From Endomychus coccineus (lineage: Eukaryota > Arthropoda > Insecta > Coleoptera > Endomychidae): a stretch of DNA of 64,000 bases. The DNA lies in contig OY294067.1 of NCBI GenBank assembly GCA_958510875.1, forward strand, positions 261,331,736 to 261,395,735. Reading direction: 5' to 3'. This document shows, one piece after another, positions 44,426-54,179 of the stretch (positions are counted from its first letter, which is position 1; each line of letters starts with the position of its first letter). Under the pieces are notes generated by a model that saw only the letters and a program-made list of their open reading frames with translations, was not told the origin of the DNA and made no database searches. The position numbers and the translations under genes are program-made.

Positions 44426-45564
44426 GAGATTTTTTTGAATACTCGACGCTCATATTCTCTTTCTATTATCAACTTCACCTCATATATTTTTCCTACACGA
44501 CCAACATTGATCAGCCCTCTGCGGGCTTAAAGTAACCTGTCTTGTATGTATAACATATTTCAAATAGGTATCTAAAATATGAATCTGTATGGGAGCGTAC
44601 AAACTGTACATCCATTTACGAACAAGTTTACATAAAATGCATGTCACATGAATAAGATATCAGTAAACTATTTAAAATTCATGCGTTCAACTCCCATCTG
44701 AGATCAGGAGTATCTGCTACAAACGAGCATCCTTTCACGTGTCTGAAAACAGACTGTCAACTGGGGTTCTATTCATCCGGAGGCACATCTTGAATTATTG
44801 AATTATTTATTAAGTGATTAAATCGTGTTTGTTGCTTTTGTTTTGCTATTTTCTCAGCCTGCCTAAGGTGCATATCATCACCAAGGCCTGAAATAAGACG
44901 GCAGATGTTGGACGTCTTAACATGCGATGAGTTTTATGGGTTTAATTCATTAAATTAATCATTAGCCATATGTTTCTCTGTTTCCCAATAAAATAGGAGA
45001 CACATTAATGTGTTATAAAATTTTATACTTCTCAAATCTACATCTGTCTGTTTATGCCACCCCACCCAGTGGCGGATCCAAGGGGATGGGCGACGGGTCG
45101 TCGTTAATATCGTTCATTGTCAAATCACAGATAAATAAATGAAGATTCAGTATTTCGTTTTCTCGTATAAAAATTCTTTTATAGATAATTGAATATAATT
45201 CAGTTTTGGCGCCATATCGGGTGACATAATATGTTGTAGTCACTTGCATCGGAGAAAAAAATTATGGCAAGCAAATTCTGTTCGAGTATCAGGTCCAGGA
45301 AAAAAATTAGGTTGTGTATTCGTCTAACTCTGCAACAAGCATTAGACGTATACAACGAATGCGACGAATACATGCATTCTAATAGGAAAATGACGCTTCT
45401 GTTATTCTTCAGTCATACCCATAACTGTAGCTTCCGCAGCACGAAATTTCTCTGCTTTATTCCGAATCAAAATTTTGCTAAGAAACGAAATATCTCAGGA
45501 AAGCCTTTCGAGTCTTGCCCCTTGCATTTCGAGTGATTCTACGAAAACGAACTATAAATACTGT
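44426..45564. other. Intergenic DNA, unassigned frame
   Basis: A 90-codon plus frame at 45264-45536 (basic, cysteine-containing) has no recognisable domain. CAGTGGCGGATCC at about 45069 resembles the end of some insect DNA transposons, but no partner end was found. Confidence 0.4.
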
Positions 45565-45912
45565 TAATAATGATTCTTGACCCAGGTATGAATTATAGAT
45601 AAAATTCTTGGGAAATAGGTCACACTACACATATGCTTATTATTTACGTCTTTACATACGTTTCGGTCCCACGACCATTATCAGAAGACGTATCCCTACA
45701 TAAAACGTGATTTCTCAAAACTAGTTGTATCAACACAAGGCGTTCTTATCGCACTAATTTCAATTAAAAATGCCCACGTCGCCGAAACGAACAGAAACAC
45801 GAGCAATCGAAATTATAACACATTGTGTGTTATAATTTCGTTGTTGCTCGTGTTTCTATTCCTTCCGGCGTCGTGGGCGTGTTCAATTGAAAATAGTGCG
45901 ATAAATAAATTG
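45565..45912. mobile_element. PLE-1 terminal repeats in snap-back arrangement
   Basis: A full PLE-1 terminal repeat (AATAATGATTCTTGACCCAG to AATTATAACACATTG) is followed at once by the inverted inner part (TGTGTTATAATTTCG to AAATAGTGCGATAA). Arms are about 45747-45824 and 45827-45904. Sequence then switches back to forward orientation at AAATTGTA, where the CCGG element is inserted. The forward copy continues at 47303. Confidence 0.85.
45647..45690 (-). ncRNA. PLE-1 hammerhead with one core change
   Basis: On the minus strand: CGTCTT, CTGATAA (consensus CTGATGA), GGTCGTGGGACC, GAAAC, GTAT, GTA, AAGACG. Stem I (CGTCTT with AAGACG), stem II and stem III are perfect. The single change is the conserved G8 to A, which normally abolishes cleavage. 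Confidence 0.8.
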
Positions 45913-45914
45913 TA

Positions 45915-46870
45915 CCGGTATATCAAAAATTATCTTGGTAAAGGGTGGTTGTGGAATCTAAAACGTATGTCTTACTTTACGCTTGAAAAAATTATGTCAT
46001 AATTAATTTGAAGTTTCTAAAATTGCTAAATTTCGCAATTTTATACGGATATTGTAACACTCAGAAGTCTTTAGCGCTTTGGACTCCGGGATTTTCACGT
46101 GCTCTATCGAAATTAGAAGGTTCGAATTATCTAAAAACATAATTGCATGAACGCCAGACGTCCTATGTAATTAGCTACGAACGAAATCATTTTGACATAT
46201 GCCTCGAGGAGCTCGCTGCGCGTAAGTTTGAGTTTATACATTTTACCTCGGTCCTGTTAATTTGAAGCCGTTTCTTGTCCCGTGTGACCGGCGCCAGTTG
46301 TTATTAAGTGTTTTTGGCTATGGGCCGCTAGCTTTTACCCGCTTCGTGTATATTTTAGTCGCGAGAAAATTCTCTTTGGTACGTAGCACGTTAGACTCGC
46401 GTAGCTGAGATCTGAGAATAGCTCAGACTGTTTTAATTAAATTTTCCTATTTAATGGACATTTATCGAAAAAAGAAGGGCCGTCGGGCACGGTCCGATAC
46501 TAAATCTAACTACATGGAGCGAAAACGGCACGCGAAAAGTCGTCGTAAAGCCGTATTAGGTACAACCAGTTTGCGCTTTTCTAACTCGCGTGTTACGGGC
46601 TTCTCACGTGAACGTCATTCGATTTACGGAAAATTAACTACTTCAAAACAGTTTTTGACCCGGATTGTGGCTATCACGACCTCTGAAAAGGTTCAAAGTT
46701 CACATAATTATTTCATATCTTGTAGTTCACTATTGTTTTACAACTGAAATAAATAGGTATGAAATTTATAGGTTATTGATGATGTCAGTGTGACAGTGAC
46801 ATAATTATTTCAAACGTAACGTTTTAGATTCCACAACCACCCTTGACCAAGATAATTTTTGATATTCCGG
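45915..46870. mobile_element. CCGG-ended TIR element, 956 bp, TA duplication
   Basis: The ends CCGGTATATCAAAAATTATC and GATAATTTTTGATATTCCGG are inverted. Pairing continues through AAGGGTGGTTGTGGAATCTA and AAACGT, about 55 bp in all. TA flanks both ends (45913-45914, 46871-46872). A short sibling without most of the interior lies at 56517-56902 and shares both outer parts. The interior (about 46140-46690) is richer in G+C and CpG than either flank, and holds a 97-codon frame. Confidence 0.85.
46454..46747 (+). CDS. Small basic ORF inside the CCGG element
   Basis: The 97-codon frame starts MDIYRKKKGRRARSDTKSNY and is very rich in Arg/Lys over its first 60 residues (MERKRHAKSRRK, SRVTGFSRERHS). 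Its last third runs into sequence shared with the 386-bp sibling and is probably not coding. The preceding 300 bp are GC-richer than the flanks. I recognise no domain, zinc finger or DDE motif. It could be the start of a lost transposase, or host sequence captured by the element. It is absent from the 56517 copy. Confidence 0.3.
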   Translation: MDIYRKKKGRRARSDTKSNYMERKRHAKSRRKAVLGTTSLRFSNSRVTGFSRERHSIYGKLTTSKQFLTRIVAITTSEKVQSSHNYFISCSSLLFYN

Positions 46871-46877
46871 TATCACC

Positions 46878-47294
46878 CAAAGAGTTCTATATATAGAGAT
46901 GACAAGTTGTATCGTTTGTATATGAAGAGAACGTATTTTGGGAGTCCAGCGCGGTTACCCTCTCTCCGCGTCTCAAGCGATCGAGTCGACTAGTTTTTGC
47001 AAGTGAACTTGGGTGAAGCAACATTGTTTCACACCACAATTTCCGTCGTTCAAGATTTTCAGGAAAGCTGTAAAATAAATAGATAATAATACATAAATAA
47101 CAAACAAATTGAGGTTAAATCACTCAAAAACAATAATATAAACAAAACGAAATAACGAAAATAACTTTATTCTGCTGCAATAGCGTCATAAATGAATAGT
47201 CGTCTGCCTCGATCATGCGTAAAGAACGAAAAAAGGGAGACTCCCAAAATACGGTATAAATCCGACTTGTCATCTCTATATATAGAACTCTTTG
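46878..47294. mobile_element. 417-bp MITE with 8-bp duplication GTATCACC
   Basis: The ends CAAAGAGTTCTATATATAGA and TCTATATATAGAACTCTTTG are a perfect inverted pair of about 30 bp (continuing GATGACAAGT), with further pairing at CGTATTTTGGGAGTC. Flanks are GTATCACC at 46870-46877 and 47295-47302. An 8-bp duplication fits hAT (or P) elements. The first base of the left duplication is the last G of the CCGG element, so this MITE inserted after it. Confidence 0.88.
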
Positions 47295-47302
47295 GTATCA
47301 CC

Positions 47303-47607
47303 ACAAGCCGTCCTTATCGCACTAATTTCAATGAAAAATGTCCATGTCGCCGAAACGAATAGAAACACTAGCAAACCACATTGTGTGTTATAATTTCGAT
47401 TGCTTGTGTTTCTGTTCGTTCCGGCGACGTGGGCATGTTTAAATGAAATTAGTGCGATGAAGACGCCTATTGGTGATACAATTAGTTTTAAGAAATCACG
47501 TTTTATACTGTGATACGTCTTCTGATGAGCGTCGTGAGACCGAAACGCTAGACGAAAATAATAAGCGTATGTGTAGTGTGACCTATTTCCCGGAAAATTT
47601 TATATAC
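47303..47607. mobile_element. PLE-1 terminal repeats, second snap-back pair
   Basis: Forward PLE-1 sequence (ACAAGCCGTCCTTATCGCAC to CACATTG) is followed by an inverted, more complete copy. It reads GTGTTATAATTTCGATTGCT, then the plus-strand hammerhead at 47516-47554, then GTGACCTATTTCCCGGAAAA. It is the continuation of 45565-45912 after removal of the two nested elements. Confidence 0.85.
47516..47554 (+). ncRNA. PLE-1 hammerhead, plus strand, cleavage side shortened
   Basis: CGTCTT, CTGATGA, GCGTCGTGAGAC, C, GAAACG, CTA, GACG. The CTGATGA and GAAA boxes are intact, but about five bases holding the cleavage triplet and part of stem I are missing. Activity is doubtful. Confidence 0.65.
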
Positions 47608-47999
47608 CGTATCGGATACGATTCTTTTGGGGTATAGACATAAATCTACACGTGCAACAAGGAACGCAATGATATGATAATACCACATAAACAAGAGAAA
47701 CGCACTGCTGTGCGTACCTCCTCTTACCCCACCCGAGGCGTACACAGCGACTCGCACATTTTCTCGACTGGTGCGGGTATGATACTGACGTCCTACGTCC
47801 TGAGCTGACCGCCCTGAAATTGTAATGCTCTCTCAACATATAGCAAGCTATTCTTTACGCTCTCATGAAACCACCATACCCAAGATAAATACTTTCCGAT
47901 ACTGTATAATGTATACTGTAATCACTAGTAAAAAATGTGTTTGTTTTTTTGCCTATTCCAATAATAACCGTTTCTTCTTCCAATAATTTCATTTCTAGT
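47608..47999. other. Spacer
   Basis: Two overlapping minus frames (47548-47839) show no domain. Nothing recognised. Confidence 0.4.
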
Positions 48000-48105
48000 G
48001 AGGTTTTTTCCTATACCTATCCTATAACCCCCAAACCTTGAGGTAAAATACGAATGTTCCTCGAACATTTAATTATAGCTTTCCCTCTAGTGTAGTCAGA
48101 GAATT
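48000..48105 (+). mobile_element. LINE-A 3' end fragment
   Basis: AGTGAGGTTTTTTCCTATAC, CCCCCAAACCTTGAGGTAAA, and GCTTTCCCTCTAGTGTAGTC match 43095-43225, the last 110 bp of LINE-A. Confidence 0.8.
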
Positions 48106-48510
48106 TACTTTGGCATCATCTCTTCATTTATTTAACCCAAAGAGTGTAACTTCCAGTACAAAAAATTATTTGCAACTCCCTGAAAGATTTTGTGGATCCA
48201 CTACTCACCTCCATCCAGACACACTCATTTTTCGTCAAAGCAAGAATAATCGCGGATTATACCAAATGTTACATTTTATATGTTTCTCTGAACATTGTGA
48301 AATTTCTTATGTCACTGTTTATGAGCTAATTAAAAGCGTATTATATTATATTATTATAATAATGAAAAACATGACTAGCAAGTAATCTGTAATTATTATT
48401 TGAACAGTTGATGATTACGAAAAAGTTTACTAAATTTATTTTGATTTCATAAATTAAGCAATAAATGCAAATAGAATTTCCATTCGCTATTATTTTCGAA
48501 ATTCCATGTT

Positions 48511-48788
48511 TCACCCTTTAAGATAAGAAATGTTATCCATATTGCAAGATTAAACACTATTATCAATGTTCCTCTAGATCGAATAATGACTAAACGTCTA
48601 TCAGTCCCAGGCATCTGTTTCGTTCTGTCATGAGCTGAGAGAGCGAAACAGCTGTCTGGAACTAGTAGACGTGTTGTCACTGTTCGACACATTCACCCTT
48701 TACGCTAGTAAATATTATCCATATTGCAAGATTAAACACTATTATTTAGGTTGCTCTAGGTCGGATAGGGACAACACGTCTATTAGTC
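48511..48788 (+). repeat. Direct repeat pair, about 100 bp each
   Basis: 48511-48611 and 48688-48788 share TTCACCCTTTA, TTATCCATATTGCAAGATTA, AACACTATTAT and TCTATTAGTCCCAG-like endings. Between them lies CAGCTGTCTGGAACTAGTAG, also found after LINE-A at 43260. Origin unknown. Confidence 0.75.
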
Positions 48789-48830
48789 CCAGACTAACTT
48801 GCGTTATTCGAGTTTCGGCGATTTACGTTA

Positions 48831-48905
48831 CACAATTCCGCCGTTCGATAGAAAAATTCAGTTTGTTAGGAAGAAGTTCGACCGGCCTCGAGCTTGATAA
48901 TGAAA
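48831..48905 (-). mobile_element. LINE-A fragment
   Basis: CACAATTCCGCCGTTCGATA and GGAAGAAGTTCGACCGGCCT, CGAGCTTGATAATGAAAGG match the minus-strand copy at about 31976-32055. Confidence 0.75.
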
Positions 48906-50267
48906 GGTGAATGATAGTAAGTGATAGGAACATAGTAGTGTTTAATTTCACAATATGTTTTTAATTTTCGTAACAATTTGCAAAATATGGGACGGGAATT
49001 ATATTGTTATAAATCTGCTGAATCCTCAATGGGGAGTTGGGGAATTGGTGTTGAAAATTTCGATCATAGAAATAATTTTATTTTTTCACTGTGGAATAGT
49101 ATTTGTCCTACGGTGTTTTGTGCTCCGGTTTGAAGAAGATATCAATATGATAATTGAAGGAAACAAAAAGATATCCTATTTCTTATAAAAATTATTTGCG
49201 TTGTGTGCAGTATGTTTTTATATTATAATGTCTTTTATTACGTTCTAAATACATTGATGATACTAATCAGTTGATGAAATATTGAGTGGAATCGCATTGT
49301 TCACTGTGAATAAACTTTCATCACAACTCCTACCAGAAATGAACGACATTTGAGGAGGGTACTGTGGCTGGAATGACTTATAATTGGCATGACATCCATG
49401 GTTGTCAATCTTGTCAAAGGAGTTAAATTTGTGAACCGAGGCATCTACTTCTGGAACGTCGAACGTCATAGATCAATGTACCACAATCGTGGTAACTTAA
49501 TTCTGTAAACAACTGAATAATAATAGTAATCATAACAAATCGCTATCGAACTTTTAGTATTTCATTGATTAATTGCGGAAATATTTGTTTGGTATAATTG
49601 ATGAGCTCATTAAATTGTCTATTAAACGACATGGTAATATAAAGTTTCATTCAAAAATTGTTAAACGGAATGATTCAATACTTCGTAGTACGATAATTCC
49701 CCCTTTTCCTCTTCTTCCTCATTGTATATCCTTCATGCAGTCAAGTCGAATTGACTGAGGCAATAGAAAATTGTTATCTTTGGAACAGAGTGAAAAATGT
49801 TTCTGTTTTCTAATATGTGCAATTTTCATTTTGCTTTTCGAGAATTCATCTTTCATCGGACTATCCTAAAATATGATCCATAACCATAAACTATATTAAA
49901 TTTTCTTAAATTTGATTCAACCAGTTTAGAAAATTGTATACAATCATTTAATCGAATTGGACACTTCGTTACCACCGTCCCCCCTACTACGCCACTGCTA
50001 GACAAGCTTGTTATTGAAAATGTTCAGAGGTATATCTGTAGCAATTTCTTAAGATAAACTAGCATGAGAAGAAACTAAAACTTAGGAATTTGCTCACCTT
50101 AAGAGTTGATTAAAAATATGGTTTTTGTGGTTGCTATTGAATCATTGGTATTTTGATGAAATGAAACACTTTTAGTTCTAAATAACAAAGACGCTACTAG
50201 TTTCGGTACCCCCTCACCATTTTCGATACAAACTGTATGAATTGTAATTGTATTATGTTGGGGATGT
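48906..50267. other. Intergenic DNA
   Basis: Unassigned frames at 48955-49188 (hydrophobic) and 49263-49758; no domain. CCCCCCTACTACGCCACTGC near 49980 looks like a transposon end but has no partner. Confidence 0.4.
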
Positions 50268-50710
50268 TTGCACACTGCGACCTAAAACATCTAGTGTGTC
50301 CCCTTCTACTGCTGCGCCCTTCAGGATATCTCAGTGGCTATAGCAATTCATTCAAACCTGCAGCTTTAAGGAAGTTCAGGATGTTGGATGGCTTCAAGTT
50401 AGGTAAATGCTCTTGGATTTGCATTTTGTGATGTTGTGGATAGAGGTTTCGTCCTTGTCTTCGCAGAAAAAGCCAGTTGAACAGGGTTGGAGTTGTGGCT
50501 TCAAGAAAGTTAAGTATGTCGGATGCCTTCGTATCAGGTAAGTATTCCTCCTTCCATCTGGTATGCCCGAACGTGTCGTGCTCTTGGGTTTCTCCGAGAA
50601 TGTGGATGGAAGATTCGTCCTTCTCCTCGTAGAACCTGCACTGTTCTTTTACTCTTAAGGTGTCGTCAACCGGCAGTGTCCAGTTAGCGTTCTCTTTAGT
50701 ATTCAGAGTT
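50268..50710 (-). pseudogene. LINE RNase H tail, internally duplicated
   Basis: On the minus strand, from about 50700: NANWTLPVDDTLRVKEQCRF, then YEEKDESSIHILGETQEHD, then YLPDTKASDILNFLEA. A second, diverged unit follows: FFCEDKDETSIHNITKCKSK and then HLPNLKPSNILNFLKAAGL before the stop near 50305. This is the EEDExxxHILxxC..PSxILxFLKAAGL tail of I/R1-type LINEs, present twice in tandem. Frames are broken and the zinc-finger cysteines incomplete. Confidence 0.65.
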
Positions 50711-50897
50711 TATTTTTACTTAAGTTGATGCTGTCATCAGATCGCTTTTGGTTGTAGTTTCCCAGAAGTATCTTTGCCTGCCTCAGTACCTGCAGACCTA
50801 TTCAATGGTGGGATCTTTTGTTGTCTATTTCTTTTTTAAGTTCTTCCTGTATTGTGCTGGCGCTTATTCCGCAGAACGAATGAAGAGTTCACATATA

Positions 50898-51370
50898 CAA
50901 GGTGTTCCATCTCAGACGAGCCACACCGTATATTTCTTATTCCATAGTGAGTGGAAAAATCTCCCGAAACACGTCGAATGATTTTGTTTGGGGGACATCA
51001 TTTGACGTATATTTGAGGCTTGAACGAGCAACCCCCTAATAGGGGGCGCTTCAACCCCTCAAAATTGAATAGGGGAGAGGGGTTGAGTGATACGTCATTT
51101 GAAAGGTCTTGGAAGACTCTTTACAACGGTGTATGAAAACGTAAATTTGATGAACCGTTTTTGCCAAAAATTAATTTTGTTGCTCGAATGCGCCACCTTG
51201 AATATTTTAGTACAAGCTCATTTTTATCAAGCCTTTTTCACAAACTTAAAGAATCTTCAAAAAATCACATTCGTAACAAAATTGAGTTGTGTTGTTATGC
51301 TTACAATGAAAAAAATTAAATCTGCATGTTTAAATCAAATTGCCTCCATTGACTTCCATACAATAATACA
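50898..51370. repeat. Left terminal inverted repeat of element 2
   Basis: Inverted match to 52465-52961. Shared landmarks are CGCTTCAACCCCTCAAAATT, GGGGAGAGGGGTTGAGTGAT and ACTTCCATACAATAATACA. The right copy is about 24 bp longer owing to an insertion. Confidence 0.9.
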
Positions 51371-52356
51371 ATCTTGACTGAAAACCGTCTCTAACATGGT
51401 TCAGCATAATTGGAGTTATTTGACGACACTCATTTACAATTCGTTGGCGTAGTTCGTCCAAATTTTCAGGCTGAGTCACAAAAATCTTGGACTTAAGATG
51501 TCCCCCCAAGAAGAAATCCGGAGGTTTCAGGTCAGGAGATCGGGCAGGCCACTCCATAGGACCTCTTCTTCCAATCCAACGACCGGGGTATTGCAAATTG
51601 AAATATTGGCGAACTGGTGCGGCGTAGTGAGGAGGAGCTCCGTCTTGTTGGAAATGCAATTGTTGTTCAAGTAGTAGAGGATCGTTTTCTAATGGTTCAG
51701 TTATTAACGGATCAATCGCATTTTCCAACATTTCAAGATAAATTTCGCCATTTAAATTACCAGGAATAAACAGAGGTCCAATTAGGTGGTCTTCCAAAAT
51801 TCCTACCCAAACGTTTAGCTTTTCCTGATGTTGAGTGTGAGCTTCTCGAAATACATGAGGATTTGTATCGCTCCAAATTCTACAGTTATGCCGGTTAACC
51901 TCTCCATTAAGTAAAAAGTGCATTCGTCAGAAAAGCAAACGTTGTACAAGAAATTTGGGTTATTGTTGATACGCTCGACCATAATTTCGCAAAACTCTTG
52001 CCTTCGATCCCAATCATCATCATTTAATTCCTGAATTAATTTATTTTTTTACGCATGGAACTTGTGTTTACCGCCACAGCTGCTCCTTCATCATTAACAA
52101 TTCCAATGGGTGCCCTGTTTTTATCCATTACTGAACCCGTCTCCACAAATTTTGAAATCAATTCCATTACGTACTTATGGCGAACGCTACGTTCAGGATG
52201 GTTTTCGTTAAATATCCTTGCAGCCGCTCGGGCATAATTTTGATTTTGGTAATAAAGGCTAACCAGCTCAACACGTTCTTGCAATGTGTACACCATATTT
52301 TTCGAAATTTTAAACAAATCAGCAAAGTAGTAACTCAACAGATTGATTAAAATCAT
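51330..52356 (-). pseudogene. DD41D-type transposase, internally deleted
   Basis: The N-terminal frame (52356-52036) has a likely start at 52296 (MVYTLQERVELVSLYYQNQN, a helix-turn-helix start) and runs through ERSVRHKYV and FVETGSV. It then breaks after GIVNDEGAAVAV. Some 60 or more residues are missing before the ELNDDDWDRRQEFCEIMVE block (frame-shifted, about 52030-51970) and the first catalytic Asp in CFSDECTF. The frame at 51923-51330 has NVWVGILEDHLIGPLFIPG, QDGAPPHY with the second Asp, and EWPARSPDLKPPDFF with the third. I count 41 residues between Asp2 and Asp3. Not functional. Confidence 0.88.
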
Positions 52357-52464
52357 GAAATGATCGAAGAAACGTTAAAACCAGATAAACACCTTCTAAG
52401 AACAAAAAATGAAGGCAACATAAGGAAATGTTCTGCTGTTTTTTTATTTATTAGTTTGAGAGAA

Positions 52465-52961
52465 TGTATTATTGTATGGAAGTCAATGGAGGACAATTTG
52501 AACATTTGATTTAAACACGCAGATTTAATTTTTTTCATTGTAAGCATGACAACACAATTCAATTTTTTTACGAATGTGATTTTTTGAAGATTGTTTAAGT
52601 TTGTAAAAAAGGCTTAATAAAAATGAGCTTGTACATTGTACAAATAACCAAAATATTCAAGGTGACGCATTCGAGCAACAAAATTAATGTTTGGCGGAAA
52701 CGGTCCATCAAATTCACGTTATTCATACACCGTTGTAAAGAGGCTTCCAAGAGCTTTCAAATGACGTATCACTCAACCCCTCTCCCCTATTCAATTTTGA
52801 GGGGTTGAAGCGCCCCCTATTGGGGGGTTGCTCGTTCAAGGCTCAAATATACGTCAAAAGATGTTCCCCAAACAAAATCATTCGATGTGTTCCGGGAGGT
52901 TTTTCCACTCACTATGGGATAAGAAATATACGGGGTGGCTCGTCTGAGATGGAACACCTTG
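52465..52961. repeat. Right terminal inverted repeat of element 2
   Basis: Inverted partner of 50898-51370. Confidence 0.9.
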
Positions 52962-52963
52962 TA

Positions 52964-53941
52964 TGTATTGTCACTCAAAAAAATTAGGGTGTCTAATAAA
53001 ACCAACAATATGGTTCTGCGGTTCGGAATAATTTTCAAAATATTCATGACCTCAAAAAAAATTCCGGAAATAAACTCAGCACTAGTGGTATTACATGTGA
53101 AAATTTTTGCACTGAGAAATTAAAACTAAAAGGAATAAATGGCAAATGTATGAACCTCAAACTGATCACTTCAATGTTGATATTCACATATCCTCAAGGA
53201 GAAGTGAAAATCTAATAATGATCAGTTGAAGTAAAGTTATTATAAAATTAATTTTGAATTGACGGAGGTGGTTTAATTCCGAAAAGGTCATTTGTATTTC
53301 GGTAATAAATCTGACATAGCCATCGTGTTTTTACCGTACGTGCTGTGTAATTAAGTACGAGTTTTATAATTGACTTTGGCTTAAGTTAATATACACACAG
53401 AAGCAATCAGCTCTTGATGAGTCTGGCCACGATTTATGTTCCTCTCTAATTGTTGAAATAAATATAACTTCATCTGAACCGTGTCTGTTTTTTTATGTTT
53501 TTATCCTATAATAAACAACGCTTAACAATGGACCTTATTGTTAAAGTTTTTACTGCTATATGTATTATTCATACCTCGATGGTCTACTTATATATTTGTG
53601 ATTCTAATCAGATGATTTCGAGATTAGGTTGGTTATAATAATGATAGAATAAAACCATTTCGCGATACAGAACAATGCAAACCGTGGTAAAAGAAATGTT
53701 CAACTTAATACACACCGAGTAAACTAATTGAGATTAATTCATAATATGTTAATTAGTGTAATATAATATAATATTTAAATTAAAATACTGAGTTCGTATT
53801 TCCCGACTCATCCATCGGTAATCTAGTGATGAACCTTTTTGCAATATTAATACAATGAAAGACTTTGTTTGCATTTACGTTCGTTTCTATATCTCGTGAC
53901 CCTCCATATGTGTATTATATATAGCTTATACATCAAATTCA
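52964..53941. other. AT-rich intergenic DNA
   Basis: Nothing recognised. Confidence 0.5.
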
Positions 53942-54150
53942 GCAGAAAGCTACCACTCTAATTGGTGATGCCATACGTTCGAACTCATTGTCTTCTCTAG
54001 AATGTCGTAGACGTCCTCTCCCTTTTCTATTGATATTTCCATGGTCCACAAGCTGTTACAGATAGGCAGAATACACGAGCTCAGGCTTGTCACCTCTTCA
54101 ACGGCGAACATCATAGGTTTTCCACTAGTATAGTCTGAAGATATAAAAAA
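53942..54150 (+). mobile_element. LINE-A 3' fragment with internal deletion
   Basis: ATTGGTGATGCCA, TCTTCTCTAGAATGTCGTAG and ATATTTCCATGGTCCACAAG match 42860-42960. The sequence then jumps to AACATCATAGGTTTTCCACT and AGTATAGTC at the LINE-A 3' end, ending in an A run. Confidence 0.8.
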
Positions 54151-54179
54151 AATCTAGGAAAGTAATCTATCATTCAACA

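Larger units (their letters stand above)
50898..52961 (-). mobile_element. Second mariner-superfamily element, about 480-bp TIRs
   Basis: The ends CAAGGTGTTCCATCTCAGAC and GTCTGAGATGGAACACCTTG match except for a few changes farther in. TA flanks both (50896-50897, 52962-52963). Terminal repeats run 50898-51370 and 52465-52961. The minus-strand transposase lies between, and its last codons fall inside the left repeat. It differs from the 13966 element in end sequence and protein, so it is a separate family of the same group. Confidence 0.92.

Noticed and set aside
45055..45085. hAT-type end (CAGTGGCGGATCC)
   Set aside because: No inverted partner or 8-bp duplication could be located; CGCCACTG near 49998 is too far and its flanks do not match.
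46075..46145. tRNA gene suggested by GGTTCGAATTAT
   Set aside because: No acceptor stem or D-arm can be formed around it. It lies inside the CCGG element.
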